Positions 1 through 6,496 of a stretch of DNA of 6,496 nt are shown here, in pieces. The notes below the pieces were generated by a model, which searched no databases, had not been told where the DNA came from, and saw only the letters and a program-made list of their open reading frames with translations. The stretch is taken from assembly GCA_947471105.1 (NCBI GenBank), contig CANIYB010000140.1, positions 1 to 6,496 on the forward strand. The letters are read 5' to 3'. Positions within the stretch are counted from its first letter, which is position 1. The number at the start of each line of letters is the position of its first letter. The DNA comes from Cytophagaceae bacterium. Lineage in GTDB: Bacteria; Bacteroidota; Bacteroidia; Cytophagales; Spirosomataceae. The position numbers and the translations under genes were made by a program.

Positions 1-698
1 AATAAAGCGGGTTGGATTGCCAACATCTCCTTCGGGGCATTATGCCATTCGGGAAGTGCCGCATCAGACAAAATCCGTTGCATCAGCGGAGCAGCATTCA
101 TCAAGCCAAACCCTTTTTCCTTCGACAAAGGAACTAATTCATCATTAATTTCATCCTGAAGCAAATTATAATGCGCCCAAGAAAGGACTGTGTCCAACTC
201 CACTTGGCGCGCAATTTCGGCTAAATAGCGAACAGGCAAACCTGTAATTCCTATAAACCTAGCCTTACCAGAAGCTTTGATTTTTTCAATCACCGGCATC
301 GCCTCATTTAAAATTTGCTCTTTGGTCACAAATTCAATGTCGTGCAATTGGAACAAATCTACATAATCCGTTTGTAATCGCTGGAGCGATTCATCAATGC
401 TCTCCATGATTCGCTTGGCCGAAAAATCAAATTCCCGCAAATCATACCGACCGCATTTGGTCGCTAAAAAAATATCTTTTCGCTTTCCCTGCAGGGCTTT
501 CCCCAAGCGAGTTTCGGCTAGCGTGATTCCATAAAAAGGGGAAACATCAAAAAAATTAACTCCATGATCGATGGCATAATGAACGGCATTCTTGCCTTCC
601 TGTTCATCCACGACATCAAACACATTTCCAAGGGGAGAAGCTCCATATCCTAAAACGGAGATGAGCTCATTAGTCTTACCTAATTTGCGGTATTCCAT
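1..698 (-). CDS. Aldo/keto reductase, L-galactose dehydrogenase-like (C-terminus cut by window edge)
   Basis: This is an NAD(P)-dependent oxidoreductase of the aldo/keto reductase TIM-barrel superfamily. Translation from the ATG at 698-696 is open to the window edge and gives 232 complete codons. The family is usually about 310-320 residues, so roughly the last 85, including much of the cofactor-binding end, lie outside. The catalytic tetrad is visible: Asp51 and Tyr56 (NFFDVSPFYG), Lys81 (ATKCGRY) and His119 (LFQLHDIEF). GASPLGNVF (19-27), FDFSAKR, SIDESLQRLQTDYVD and GKARFIGITGLP closely resemble plant L-galactose dehydrogenases. Bacterial relatives oxidise L-galactose, L-fucose or similar aldoses to lactones. 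The protein is probably cytoplasmic, as no signal peptide is seen. The start is the first ATG, GTG or TTG after an in-frame TAA at 747-749, which is also the stop of the upstream gene. The 48-nt gap and a possible promoter suggest it can be transcribed separately. The superfamily is certain; the substrate is inferred. Confidence 0.93.
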   Translation of the reverse strand, partial: MEYRKLGKTNELISVLGYGASPLGNVFDVVDEQEGKNAVHYAIDHGVNFFDVSPFYGITLAETRLGKALQGKRKDIFLATKCGRYDLREFDFSAKRIMESIDESLQRLQTDYVDLFQLHDIEFVTKEQILNEAMPVIEKIKASGKARFIGITGLPVRYLAEIARQVELDTVLSWAHYNLLQDEINDELVPLSKEKGFGLMNAAPLMQRILSDAALPEWHNAPKEMLAIQPAL

Positions 699-729
699 AT
701 TAATTTCAATGAGGTTAAATAGGTTTAAA

Positions 730-737
730 CAAAGATA
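730..737 (-). promoter_or_regulatory. Candidate Bacteroidota-type -7 promoter box for the aldo/keto reductase
   Basis: On the minus strand this reads TATCTTTG, an exact match to the TAnnTTTG -7 consensus of the primary sigma factor in Bacteroidota. It lies in the only sizeable gap of the window, 31 nt before the ATG at 698, so transcription would start near 722-725 and leave a leader of about 25 nt. No convincing TTG or TTTG -33 box sits 19-21 nt upstream; that stretch is A-rich and runs into the end of the preceding gene. A box of this degeneracy arises by chance fairly often in AT-rich DNA, so this is a moderate call. Confidence 0.35.
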
Positions 738-746
738 TTGATTTTT

Positions 747-1652
747 TTATTTTGAAGCGCCTTCTGAAAAATACAAATTTACCTTTCTGTGCATGGTATA
801 AAGTCGGAACCCATTCCCATCCTTCAACACAATTCCACTCGATTGATTGTTGCCTATAATCGGATTTCTCTCATACTTTTTCCAATGAATCAAATCGGAA
901 GAAACTGCGATATTCGTGGACCACTCATGCCAATCTTTAAACGCCGATGCATGATAATATCCATAATAAAGGCCTTTGTAGCGAATCACTTGGTTCATTG
1001 CTACGGCAAAAAGGTCATAGGCGTCCGGCCCCATTTGGATGACGGGCTCATCTTGGACATTAGTCCAAGTTTTTAAGTCTTTGGAAGTGGCTAACCAAAT
1101 TCCCAAATCATCTCGTTCATAAAACAAATTCCAAACACCCTTTGCTCGAATGACTGTTGGCGTGCCATAGGCTCCCTTTCGAATAGGGCTTCCATTCACA
1201 TTTCGTATGTCTAAATTTCCTTTTTCCTGCCAATGAATTCGGTCTTTTGAAACCAACATGTGAGCAATGTCCCCCTCTCCTTCCGCAAACATGTAATAGG
1301 TTTTGCCCGATTTAACTACACACATATCTTCTACCCATTGGCCTGGATGAATCGTTTCCTTGGAAAAGCGCTCAAAATGTATTCCATCTTTTGACGTGGC
1401 ATAGCCCAAAAACTTGGTCGTAGAGGCAGGCGAATAACCTGTAAACCACAAATGATATTTTGGCCCCTCTTTTAAAATAAATCCACGCTCTCTAATTTGT
1501 TTATCCCAAGTTTCTAGATTCGTTCCTGTGAAAATCGGATTTTCAGCATAGGCTTTAAAATTCACCAATTCAGTAGGGAAAGTTGCTTGGGCCAACACCT
1601 GCAGGCTGGTCAATGCCAACCCAACGATAAACAAGCAAGAGAATTTTTTCAT
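747..1652 (-). CDS. Secreted beta-propeller glycosidase-like protein (GH43-like superfamily)
   Basis: This is a 301-residue exported protein, probably periplasmic or surface-released. An N-terminal signal peptide (MKKF, hydrophobic core 7-20) ends in VLAQ, with likely cleavage after Ala21. There is no lipobox Cys at the cleavage site. The mature part shows the repeating blade pattern of five-bladed propeller glycosidases (GH43, GH32, GH117 and GH130 types). Near-identical blade ends occur at ATSKDGIHF (85-93), VSKDRIHW (134-141), ATSKDLKTW (188-196) and VSSDLIHW (250-257), each paired with aromatic strands such as KYHLWFTGY, KTYYMFAEGE, VWNLFYERDD and LYYGYYHAS. ENPIF (37-41) and RNPII (262-266) are typical strand openers. 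Acidic candidates for catalysis are Asp50, Glu108/Asp109, Glu179/Asp181/Asp182 and Asp213, but I cannot assign acid and base. The start is 2 nt after the stop of the barrel gene, so the two are probably co-transcribed. Fold fairly sure; exact family, substrate and even catalytic activity unknown. Confidence 0.75.
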   Translation of the reverse strand: MKKFSCLFIVGLALTSLQVLAQATFPTELVNFKAYAENPIFTGTNLETWDKQIRERGFILKEGPKYHLWFTGYSPASTTKFLGYATSKDGIHFERFSKETIHPGQWVEDMCVVKSGKTYYMFAEGEGDIAHMLVSKDRIHWQEKGNLDIRNVNGSPIRKGAYGTPTVIRAKGVWNLFYERDDLGIWLATSKDLKTWTNVQDEPVIQMGPDAYDLFAVAMNQVIRYKGLYYGYYHASAFKDWHEWSTNIAVSSDLIHWKKYERNPIIGNNQSSGIVLKDGNGFRLYTMHRKVNLYFSEGASK

Positions 1653-1654
1653 TT

Positions 1655-2587
1655 TTAAAATTTTAAATACAGGTTTAACTGACCATAAAAAACGTTTGAT
1701 AAATGTAATTCTGAATAATACGTATCGTCAATAGTAGTCGTTGTAGAGGTTTTATTAGGCAAAGTTACCGTGGTTGTTTCGTTTGAATAAATTGGATTTT
1801 TAGGCATGGCAAAAGTAGGGATGAAACTTATCCCCATTTTTTTTGTCTCAAAGGTGAAAGGAACCGCAATTTCATACGTCATAAACGTAAGCCCAGGATT
1901 TCTAACAACTGTGCTGCTAACAATGACAGGTTGGTTTACCAAGGAAGGACCTTTCCCTTTTTGACGCGCCCTTGCATTTGTATTTTTTATATTGGTATAC
2001 CCTTCAAAATAATTTAACGTACTGAAAATGGCATATAAACTTGGACTTATTTGAAAACTTTTGTCCTCTGTACCCCATTCCCAAGTTCGTTCAATACCCG
2101 GACTTAATCGTATGTCGGTCTTTCCTGTCCCAAACAATGCATCCGCACCGATATTAAGCTCACAAAACCCTAAATCTTGATTTAAAAATCCACCTAAAAC
2201 GTAGCTTAAACTTCCGACAAAAGACTCTGAACTTCCATTGCTGATGTATTTGGTTCCGTTTACACCACCAGAAAAGTTTTTATAAATATCAAAATCATAC
2301 GAACCATTTAATTCAAAAAAATCAAAGCCATTGGCCACTCCATTATTTAAAAAATACAACTCAGCGCTGAGCGACAATCCATTTTCATGCTGAAAGGTTA
2401 AAGAAGGAATAAAATAAGGTGCTTTCAATGAATCTGATCGACCATTATACACGTAATTACTTAAATAATTCATTCCGGCTGTAAAAGCAAAAGGACGGTT
2501 TTCTGTCGAATCAAGTAATGAAATTTGGGCAAAACCCCACAAACTACTGAACAAAAAGATAACTAGAATTAAAAAACGTTTCATCAT
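1655..2587 (-). CDS. Putative outer-membrane beta-barrel protein, uncharacterised
   Basis: This 310-residue protein has a clear signal peptide: MMKR, a hydrophobic core at 5-17, then GFAQ with likely cleavage after Ala20. The mature chain has no hydrophobic helices. It alternates polar and aromatic residues in short strands with Gly/Asn turns, for example FTAGMNYLSNYVYNGRSD (35-52), APYFIPSLTFQHENG (56-70) and LSLSAELYFLNNG (71-83). It ends in LNLYLKF with a C-terminal Phe, the usual signature for BAM-assisted insertion in the outer membrane. The strand pattern with YVYNGR followed by PYFIPSL resembles an uncharacterised Bacteroidota family of barrel-like proteins. A Thr-rich stretch (VTLPNKTSTTTTIDD) looks like an extracellular loop. 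Translation could start at either of two adjacent ATGs (2587 or 2584); I took the first. It begins 3 nt after the NRPS stop and ends 2 nt before the propeller gene. Whether it is a pore, an export channel or a structural protein cannot be told from sequence. Confidence 0.7.
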   Translation of the reverse strand: MMKRFLILVIFLFSSLWGFAQISLLDSTENRPFAFTAGMNYLSNYVYNGRSDSLKAPYFIPSLTFQHENGLSLSAELYFLNNGVANGFDFFELNGSYDFDIYKNFSGGVNGTKYISNGSSESFVGSLSYVLGGFLNQDLGFCELNIGADALFGTGKTDIRLSPGIERTWEWGTEDKSFQISPSLYAIFSTLNYFEGYTNIKNTNARARQKGKGPSLVNQPVIVSSTVVRNPGLTFMTYEIAVPFTFETKKMGISFIPTFAMPKNPIYSNETTTVTLPNKTSTTTTIDDTYYSELHLSNVFYGQLNLYLKF

Positions 2588-2590
2588 AAA

Positions 2591-5500
2591 TTAATTTTTA
2601 ATAGGAATGCCAGACCAAAAAGTTTTTGAAGGTAATTTTTCTCCTTTCATCACCAAAGATAAGGCACTAATGCTACAATTTTCTTCAATATCGGTATCGT
2701 ATAAAATAACGCTTCTTGCTCCAATATTGGAATACGCTCCTATATGAACGGCTCCCATTTTCATCACTCGGTCTTCAAATAAATGCGTTTGAGGCCCACC
2801 ATCTAAATTAATGGAGCAATAATCCCCCATTGACACCAAGTCAAATTCCGTGATATCGGTAGAATCCATATAAACTCTTTCACCCATTTTGACACCCATC
2901 AACCTAAAAAATAAAGGTAAAAAAGGAGTGCCTTTGATGTATTCAAAAAGAAAAGGAACGGTCAGTGATTCATACATGGACGTTATGGCCTCTGTTCGCC
3001 AAACCTGCCAAGTCCACATGGGATATTCCGCTTTTTTGTAACGACCTATAAAAAGCCATTTGACCAAGAAAGTGAATAAAAAAATAGGTAATGCCACTAA
3101 GCCTAAATAATAAAATGGGAAATATAAAAATACCTCATGCCACTTCTGTTCCCTGATCAGGTCATCCGTATAGGCAATGAACAAAATACTAACACTTAAA
3201 ATAATGGATTGAGGAATTAATACGCGAATAAATTCAACGATTCCCCGACTCAACTTTCGAGTCCAATGGGGCCGATACGTTAATTCAGCAGGATAAATGT
3301 CTCTTTTTTCTCGATTAGGCAGGCCTTTTGACGGACTACCAAACCAGTCTACATAAGCTTGGTTCTGTAGTTGGTCCGCTGTCGGAGGCACCGAAATAAC
3401 CCCGATCAACATTCCATCCCCTAAGGAATATCCCTGTGGAATCAGCGCACTATTGCCCACAAAACTTCGATTTCCTATACTTGTCTTGTTTAAATAAAGC
3501 ATTTGATTTCTAACTTCAGATTCACCTATGACCACATCATCCGCAATAAAACTTTCATCCCCTATTTCAAAAAGGGAATGCGTTACATTGGTCGCCGTTG
3601 ATATTTCAGTATTCTTCCCAACCTTCGCCCCCAAAGATTTATAAATCCAGGAAATAAATACGGTCGCAAAAATGGGTTTAATGACGTTTAAAGACAGACT
3701 AAATAGGGCATCCAAAAACCACTTAATTACATACGTTTTGCTATAAATGGAATATCGCCCCGGAAGAATATGCTTTTGAAATATTCGAGTCAAAAAAACC
3801 AACTCAAAAATAAAGAGCAGAATATAAATGAAAGAAAAAATAGGCGTCTTAAACAGATAATAAAACGAATACCAATCCGCCTCATTATCCAAATAATAAA
3901 GACTTATGATCGAAGGTGCCAATGGCAATAAAACCAAGATAGGAAAGGCAAATATCAAGGCCATGAATATGAATTGAAAAGCGATTTTTTTCTTTTTAGA
4001 AACAAAAGGAACCGTTTCTTCTTGAGCTCTCAGGCCTATATTTTGCGCCGGACTACCTCCCCAAATTTCATTTTTGCCAACATTTTGGCCTAAAACCAAA
4101 AGAGAAAGATCCTTAATCTCCCCTTTTTCCGCTATTTGGCAATCACCCGAAATGACCGAACTGGTGCCAATGTAGGCATGATCATCAATTTCAATCATCC
4201 TGAGTTTCAACCGGCCATACTCGACCCAAGCATTATTTAAAACAACATTTGAACTAATGGTTACATTTTTGCCAATACTAACTAAATCTTCAACCCCTAT
4301 TTCAAAATTACTCAACTGGGTATCTTCTGAAATTTTTACTCCAAACCACCGCAAAAAATAAGCATAAAAAGGCGTGTTACTAAACAGCTCTTTGGGCAAT
4401 AAAGAAACCAACCGTTTTTGAAGCCACCATTTAAAAAATACAAATCCCCATAGCGGGTAATCGCCCGCTTCAAATTTTCCGATCAGTAACTTTTTGATCA
4501 TCCAAATTAAAACACCTGATGAGGGAACGACTGTGCAATAAACAAATACGGCAATTAACAGCGGTAACCAATGACTTTCCATTTGTTCAATGGCAAAATA
4601 ATAGCCCAGAAATGGCAAAAATATCTGAGCAGCCACGAGCCCGAAAATAAAAAACAAAGAAATACTTTGGGCGGCCCAACAAGCAAAATAGGTAAGCGAA
4701 TTCGTTTTTTGAAACGCCTCAAATTTATTGACAGATTGCTTTTTTGATTCCCAATGTGAAACCAAATTTTGCAAAGGCCTTTGTTCATACACATCCATGA
4801 TGGAGATTTGTTCCAAACCTTCCAACTTCCGAACTTCGGACACAAACTGGGCGGCCAGCATAGAATAACCCCCTAAATCAGTGAAAAAATCATCTTTCAT
4901 TTGGATTGTTGATCCAGGAAAGAGATCATTCAATATCCCCACGATGGACTTATCTCGGGCGAAATCCGAGGCGGCAGAAACATTAGGAATTATCTCAGGG
5001 TCGGGTAATTTTTTCTTGTCCACTTTACCACTCGCCAAGTGCTGAAATGCTTTCACCTCCATGAATAAGGAGGGAATCATGTAATTGGGTAATTCCTTGT
5101 TTAATTCATTTCGAATGACTTTTTCATCCCAGGGATATTCCTTTTTAAGAATAACATAAGCGACCAAAGCATCCAATGATTGGGCCTTTTTCAACACCAC
5201 AACGGCTTGTTGGACCCCTTCAATGGCATTCAAATGCGCTTCGATTTCCCCTAATTCTATCCGATAACCCCGCCATTTAATCTGATCATCTTTTCGGCCA
5301 GTCACAAAGAAATTGCCTTCTGAATTCATCCGACCCATATCACCAGATAAATAAATCCGATCACCAAACATATCGCTTAGGCTAGTCGGCTTATTCAAAA
5401 ATACTTTTTCACTTAAGTCTGGTCGTTGAAAATATCCCTCACTAACACAAGGCCCACTGATCACTAATTCCCCTTCTTCGCCAACATCCATGAGTTCCAA

Positions 5501-6490
5501 AGATTCATTGACAATCGCCATGCTATAATTAGGCAATGGTTTCCCTATGGAAATTTCGTCCCCTACATGCAACTGAATTAAAGAAGAGGTCACCGTGGTT
5601 TCCGTTGGCCCATAGCTATTTAAAAAAGTTAAATTTCTGGACGCCCATTTATCTAAAATATTTTTATTGCAAGCCTCCCCGCCAGAATTCACTAAACGAA
5701 GGCTCGGAATATTGACGTCCAAAATAGCCAACAAGCTAGGAACTGCATGTAAAATAGTTACTTGATGTTTGTTAAGAAACTCATGTAAAATATCAACTGA
5801 TTTTGAAATTTTATGATCAGCAATAATGAGTGTTGCCCCCGCTAAATACCCTAACCAAGTTTCTTCAAACCACATATCAAATGAAATTGAGAATCCTTGA
5901 TAAATCACATCACTGGCTTGAATCTGAATTTGACTATTTTCGGATTTGAGTAAATGCGCAATTTGATGATGCTTAATGGGAATTCCCTTAGGCTTCCCCG
6001 TACTTCCAGAAGTAAAAATAATATAGGCTAATGAATCAGCGTGAGCATGATTATGCGCCACGTTTGTCGACAACTCAGTTTGTGAAAATGATATTGCGGT
6101 AAGCCTTTCATTCAAATTCTCATGAGTCACGCAAAAGCTTACATGAAAATCTAAAAGCACTGATTCTATTCGCTCCTTTGGCGTATCAATGTCAAACGGA
6201 ATGTAAGCCGCACCCGCTTTTAATATGCCTAAGATGGCCACATGCAATTCAATCCCCCTAGGCAAATACACGCCTAAAATATCGCCAGCACCTATATTTA
6301 ATTCCAATAACCTTTGAGCTACCCCATTGCTTTTTGAATCCAATTCTTGATAAGTACAAGTACTATCTCCAAAAACACATGCAACTTTTAAGGGATTTCG
6401 CTGAACTGTTTTTAAGAAAATATCAATAAGGGTTTCATTTGCCAACAAAGAAGAATCTTGATTAGGAAAGCTGATACTCTTTAAGAGCAT
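2591..6490 (-). CDS. Pls/PosA-type single-module nonribosomal peptide synthetase (A-PCP-six TM-three LbH domains)
   Basis: This 1299-residue inner-membrane enzyme should adenylate an amino acid, load it on a carrier domain and condense it through an unusual C-terminal membrane region. The adenylation domain spans about 20-500: A1 TYQEL (46-50), A2 LKAGAAYIPFD (90-100), A3 YIIFTSGSTGKPKG (156-169), A5 NSYGPTETT (291-299), A7 YLSGD (380-384), A8 GRKDDQIKWRGYRIELGE, and A10 with catalytic Lys489 in SGKVDKKK. The carrier domain spans about 510-575, with the phosphopantetheine Ser543 in LGGYSML. Six hydrophobic segments (about 604-632, 640-668, 836-866, 878-903, 1086-1107, 1120-1148) alternate with three hexapeptide-repeat beta-helix domains. 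No canonical HHxxxDG condensation domain or thioesterase is present. This is the known layout of epsilon-poly-lysine synthetase and poly-ornithine synthetases. The ORF stays open through the last two codons of the window, so the start could lie upstream, but the adenylation domain is complete from this ATG. Family certain, product inferred. Confidence 0.93.
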   Translation of the reverse strand: MLLKSISFPNQDSSLLANETLIDIFLKTVQRNPLKVACVFGDSTCTYQELDSKSNGVAQRLLELNIGAGDILGVYLPRGIELHVAILGILKAGAAYIPFDIDTPKERIESVLLDFHVSFCVTHENLNERLTAISFSQTELSTNVAHNHAHADSLAYIIFTSGSTGKPKGIPIKHHQIAHLLKSENSQIQIQASDVIYQGFSISFDMWFEETWLGYLAGATLIIADHKISKSVDILHEFLNKHQVTILHAVPSLLAILDVNIPSLRLVNSGGEACNKNILDKWASRNLTFLNSYGPTETTVTSSLIQLHVGDEISIGKPLPNYSMAIVNESLELMDVGEEGELVISGPCVSEGYFQRPDLSEKVFLNKPTSLSDMFGDRIYLSGDMGRMNSEGNFFVTGRKDDQIKWRGYRIELGEIEAHLNAIEGVQQAVVVLKKAQSLDALVAYVILKKEYPWDEKVIRNELNKELPNYMIPSLFMEVKAFQHLASGKVDKKKLPDPEIIPNVSAASDFARDKSIVGILNDLFPGSTIQMKDDFFTDLGGYSMLAAQFVSEVRKLEGLEQISIMDVYEQRPLQNLVSHWESKKQSVNKFEAFQKTNSLTYFACWAAQSISLFFIFGLVAAQIFLPFLGYYFAIEQMESHWLPLLIAVFVYCTVVPSSGVLIWMIKKLLIGKFEAGDYPLWGFVFFKWWLQKRLVSLLPKELFSNTPFYAYFLRWFGVKISEDTQLSNFEIGVEDLVSIGKNVTISSNVVLNNAWVEYGRLKLRMIEIDDHAYIGTSSVISGDCQIAEKGEIKDLSLLVLGQNVGKNEIWGGSPAQNIGLRAQEETVPFVSKKKKIAFQFIFMALIFAFPILVLLPLAPSIISLYYLDNEADWYSFYYLFKTPIFSFIYILLFIFELVFLTRIFQKHILPGRYSIYSKTYVIKWFLDALFSLSLNVIKPIFATVFISWIYKSLGAKVGKNTEISTATNVTHSLFEIGDESFIADDVVIGESEVRNQMLYLNKTSIGNRSFVGNSALIPQGYSLGDGMLIGVISVPPTADQLQNQAYVDWFGSPSKGLPNREKRDIYPAELTYRPHWTRKLSRGIVEFIRVLIPQSIILSVSILFIAYTDDLIREQKWHEVFLYFPFYYLGLVALPIFLFTFLVKWLFIGRYKKAEYPMWTWQVWRTEAITSMYESLTVPFLFEYIKGTPFLPLFFRLMGVKMGERVYMDSTDITEFDLVSMGDYCSINLDGGPQTHLFEDRVMKMGAVHIGAYSNIGARSVILYDTDIEENCSISALSLVMKGEKLPSKTFWSGIPIKN
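2594..4681 (-). other. Three tandem membrane-plus-beta-helix repeats in the C-terminal half of the NRPS
   Basis: The C-terminal half contains three degenerate protein-level repeats, about residues 604-820, 836-1055 and 1086-1299. Each has two hydrophobic helices, then an amphipathic stretch ending in a turn like RWFGVKISEDT, KSLGAKVGKNT or RLMGVKMGERV, then a left-handed beta-helix with hexapeptide motifs (IGVEDLVSIGKNV; IGDESFIADDVVIG; VSMGDYC and VHIGAYSNIGARSV). In poly-lysine synthetase the equivalent three soluble domains together carry out peptide-bond formation. No repeat is visible at DNA level, so the duplication is old. Confidence 0.8.
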
Positions 6491-6496
6491 GGGTAA

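Noticed and set aside
723..730. The palindrome GTTTAAAC beside the candidate -7 box, considered as an operator.
   Set aside because: Eight bases of mostly A and T are too short to support a binding site without a second copy elsewhere in the window.
789..1076. A 95-codon open frame on the plus strand inside the propeller gene.
   Set aside because: It lies antisense to a gene with a clear signal peptide and repeated domain motifs, its translation has no recognisable domain, and it has no promoter or leader of its own.
1654..1667. A perfect 14-bp palindrome, TTTAAAATTTTAAA, at the barrel/propeller junction.
   Set aside because: It consists only of A and T, encodes the last codons and stop of the barrel gene, and is expected by chance in such AT-rich DNA. 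It has no GC stem and is unlikely to be a terminator or operator.
2588..2593. NRPS and barrel genes are in the same frame, separated by TAA and one codon, suggesting possible stop-codon read-through into a fusion.
   Set aside because: The barrel begins with a proper signal peptide right after two ATGs, which only makes sense as a separate protein. No read-through signal is visible.
4555..4845. A 96-codon open frame on the minus strand in another frame of the NRPS gene.
   Set aside because: It overlaps the carrier domain and the first membrane helices of the NRPS, and its translation is a Trp/Lys/Cys-rich mix typical of an out-of-frame shadow.

Overview
The window (about 6.5 kb, AT-rich) looks like chromosomal DNA from a member of the Bacteroidota. 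Three things point there: signal peptides ending in Ala-Gln (FAQ, LAQ), AT-rich leaders without Shine-Dalgarno sequences, and a TAnnTTTG-type -7 promoter box (TATCTTTG). The exact genus cannot be read from the sequence. All four genes lie on the minus strand, so transcription runs from the right edge to the left.

Right to left, the layout is as follows. (1) 6490-2591 encodes a 1299-residue single-module NRPS of the Pls/PosA type: adenylation domain, carrier domain, then six predicted membrane helices around three tandem left-handed beta-helix domains. This is the architecture of epsilon-poly-lysine synthetase and its poly-ornithine relatives. (2) 2587-1655, after a 3-nt gap, encodes a 310-residue exported protein that looks like an outer-membrane beta-barrel. 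(3) 1652-747, after a 2-nt gap, encodes a secreted 301-residue beta-propeller protein of the GH43-like glycosidase superfamily. (4) 698 to the left edge, after a 48-nt gap holding a possible promoter, encodes the first 232 residues of an aldo/keto reductase close to L-galactose dehydrogenases. It is cut by the window edge.

The first three genes are packed so tightly that they are almost certainly one transcript. The best working model is an envelope locus. An integral inner-membrane enzyme activates an amino acid, probably basic judging from its pocket, and polymerises or conjugates it. The barrel and the secreted sugar-binding or sugar-cleaving protein would handle the product, or a glycan it meets, at the cell surface. 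The synthetase family is established knowledge. Its combination with these two envelope proteins in a Bacteroidota-like genome is the most unusual part, and their joint function is inference. No RNA genes, insertion sequences, CRISPR arrays or clear terminators were seen, and no stretch over 300 bases lacks a gene.
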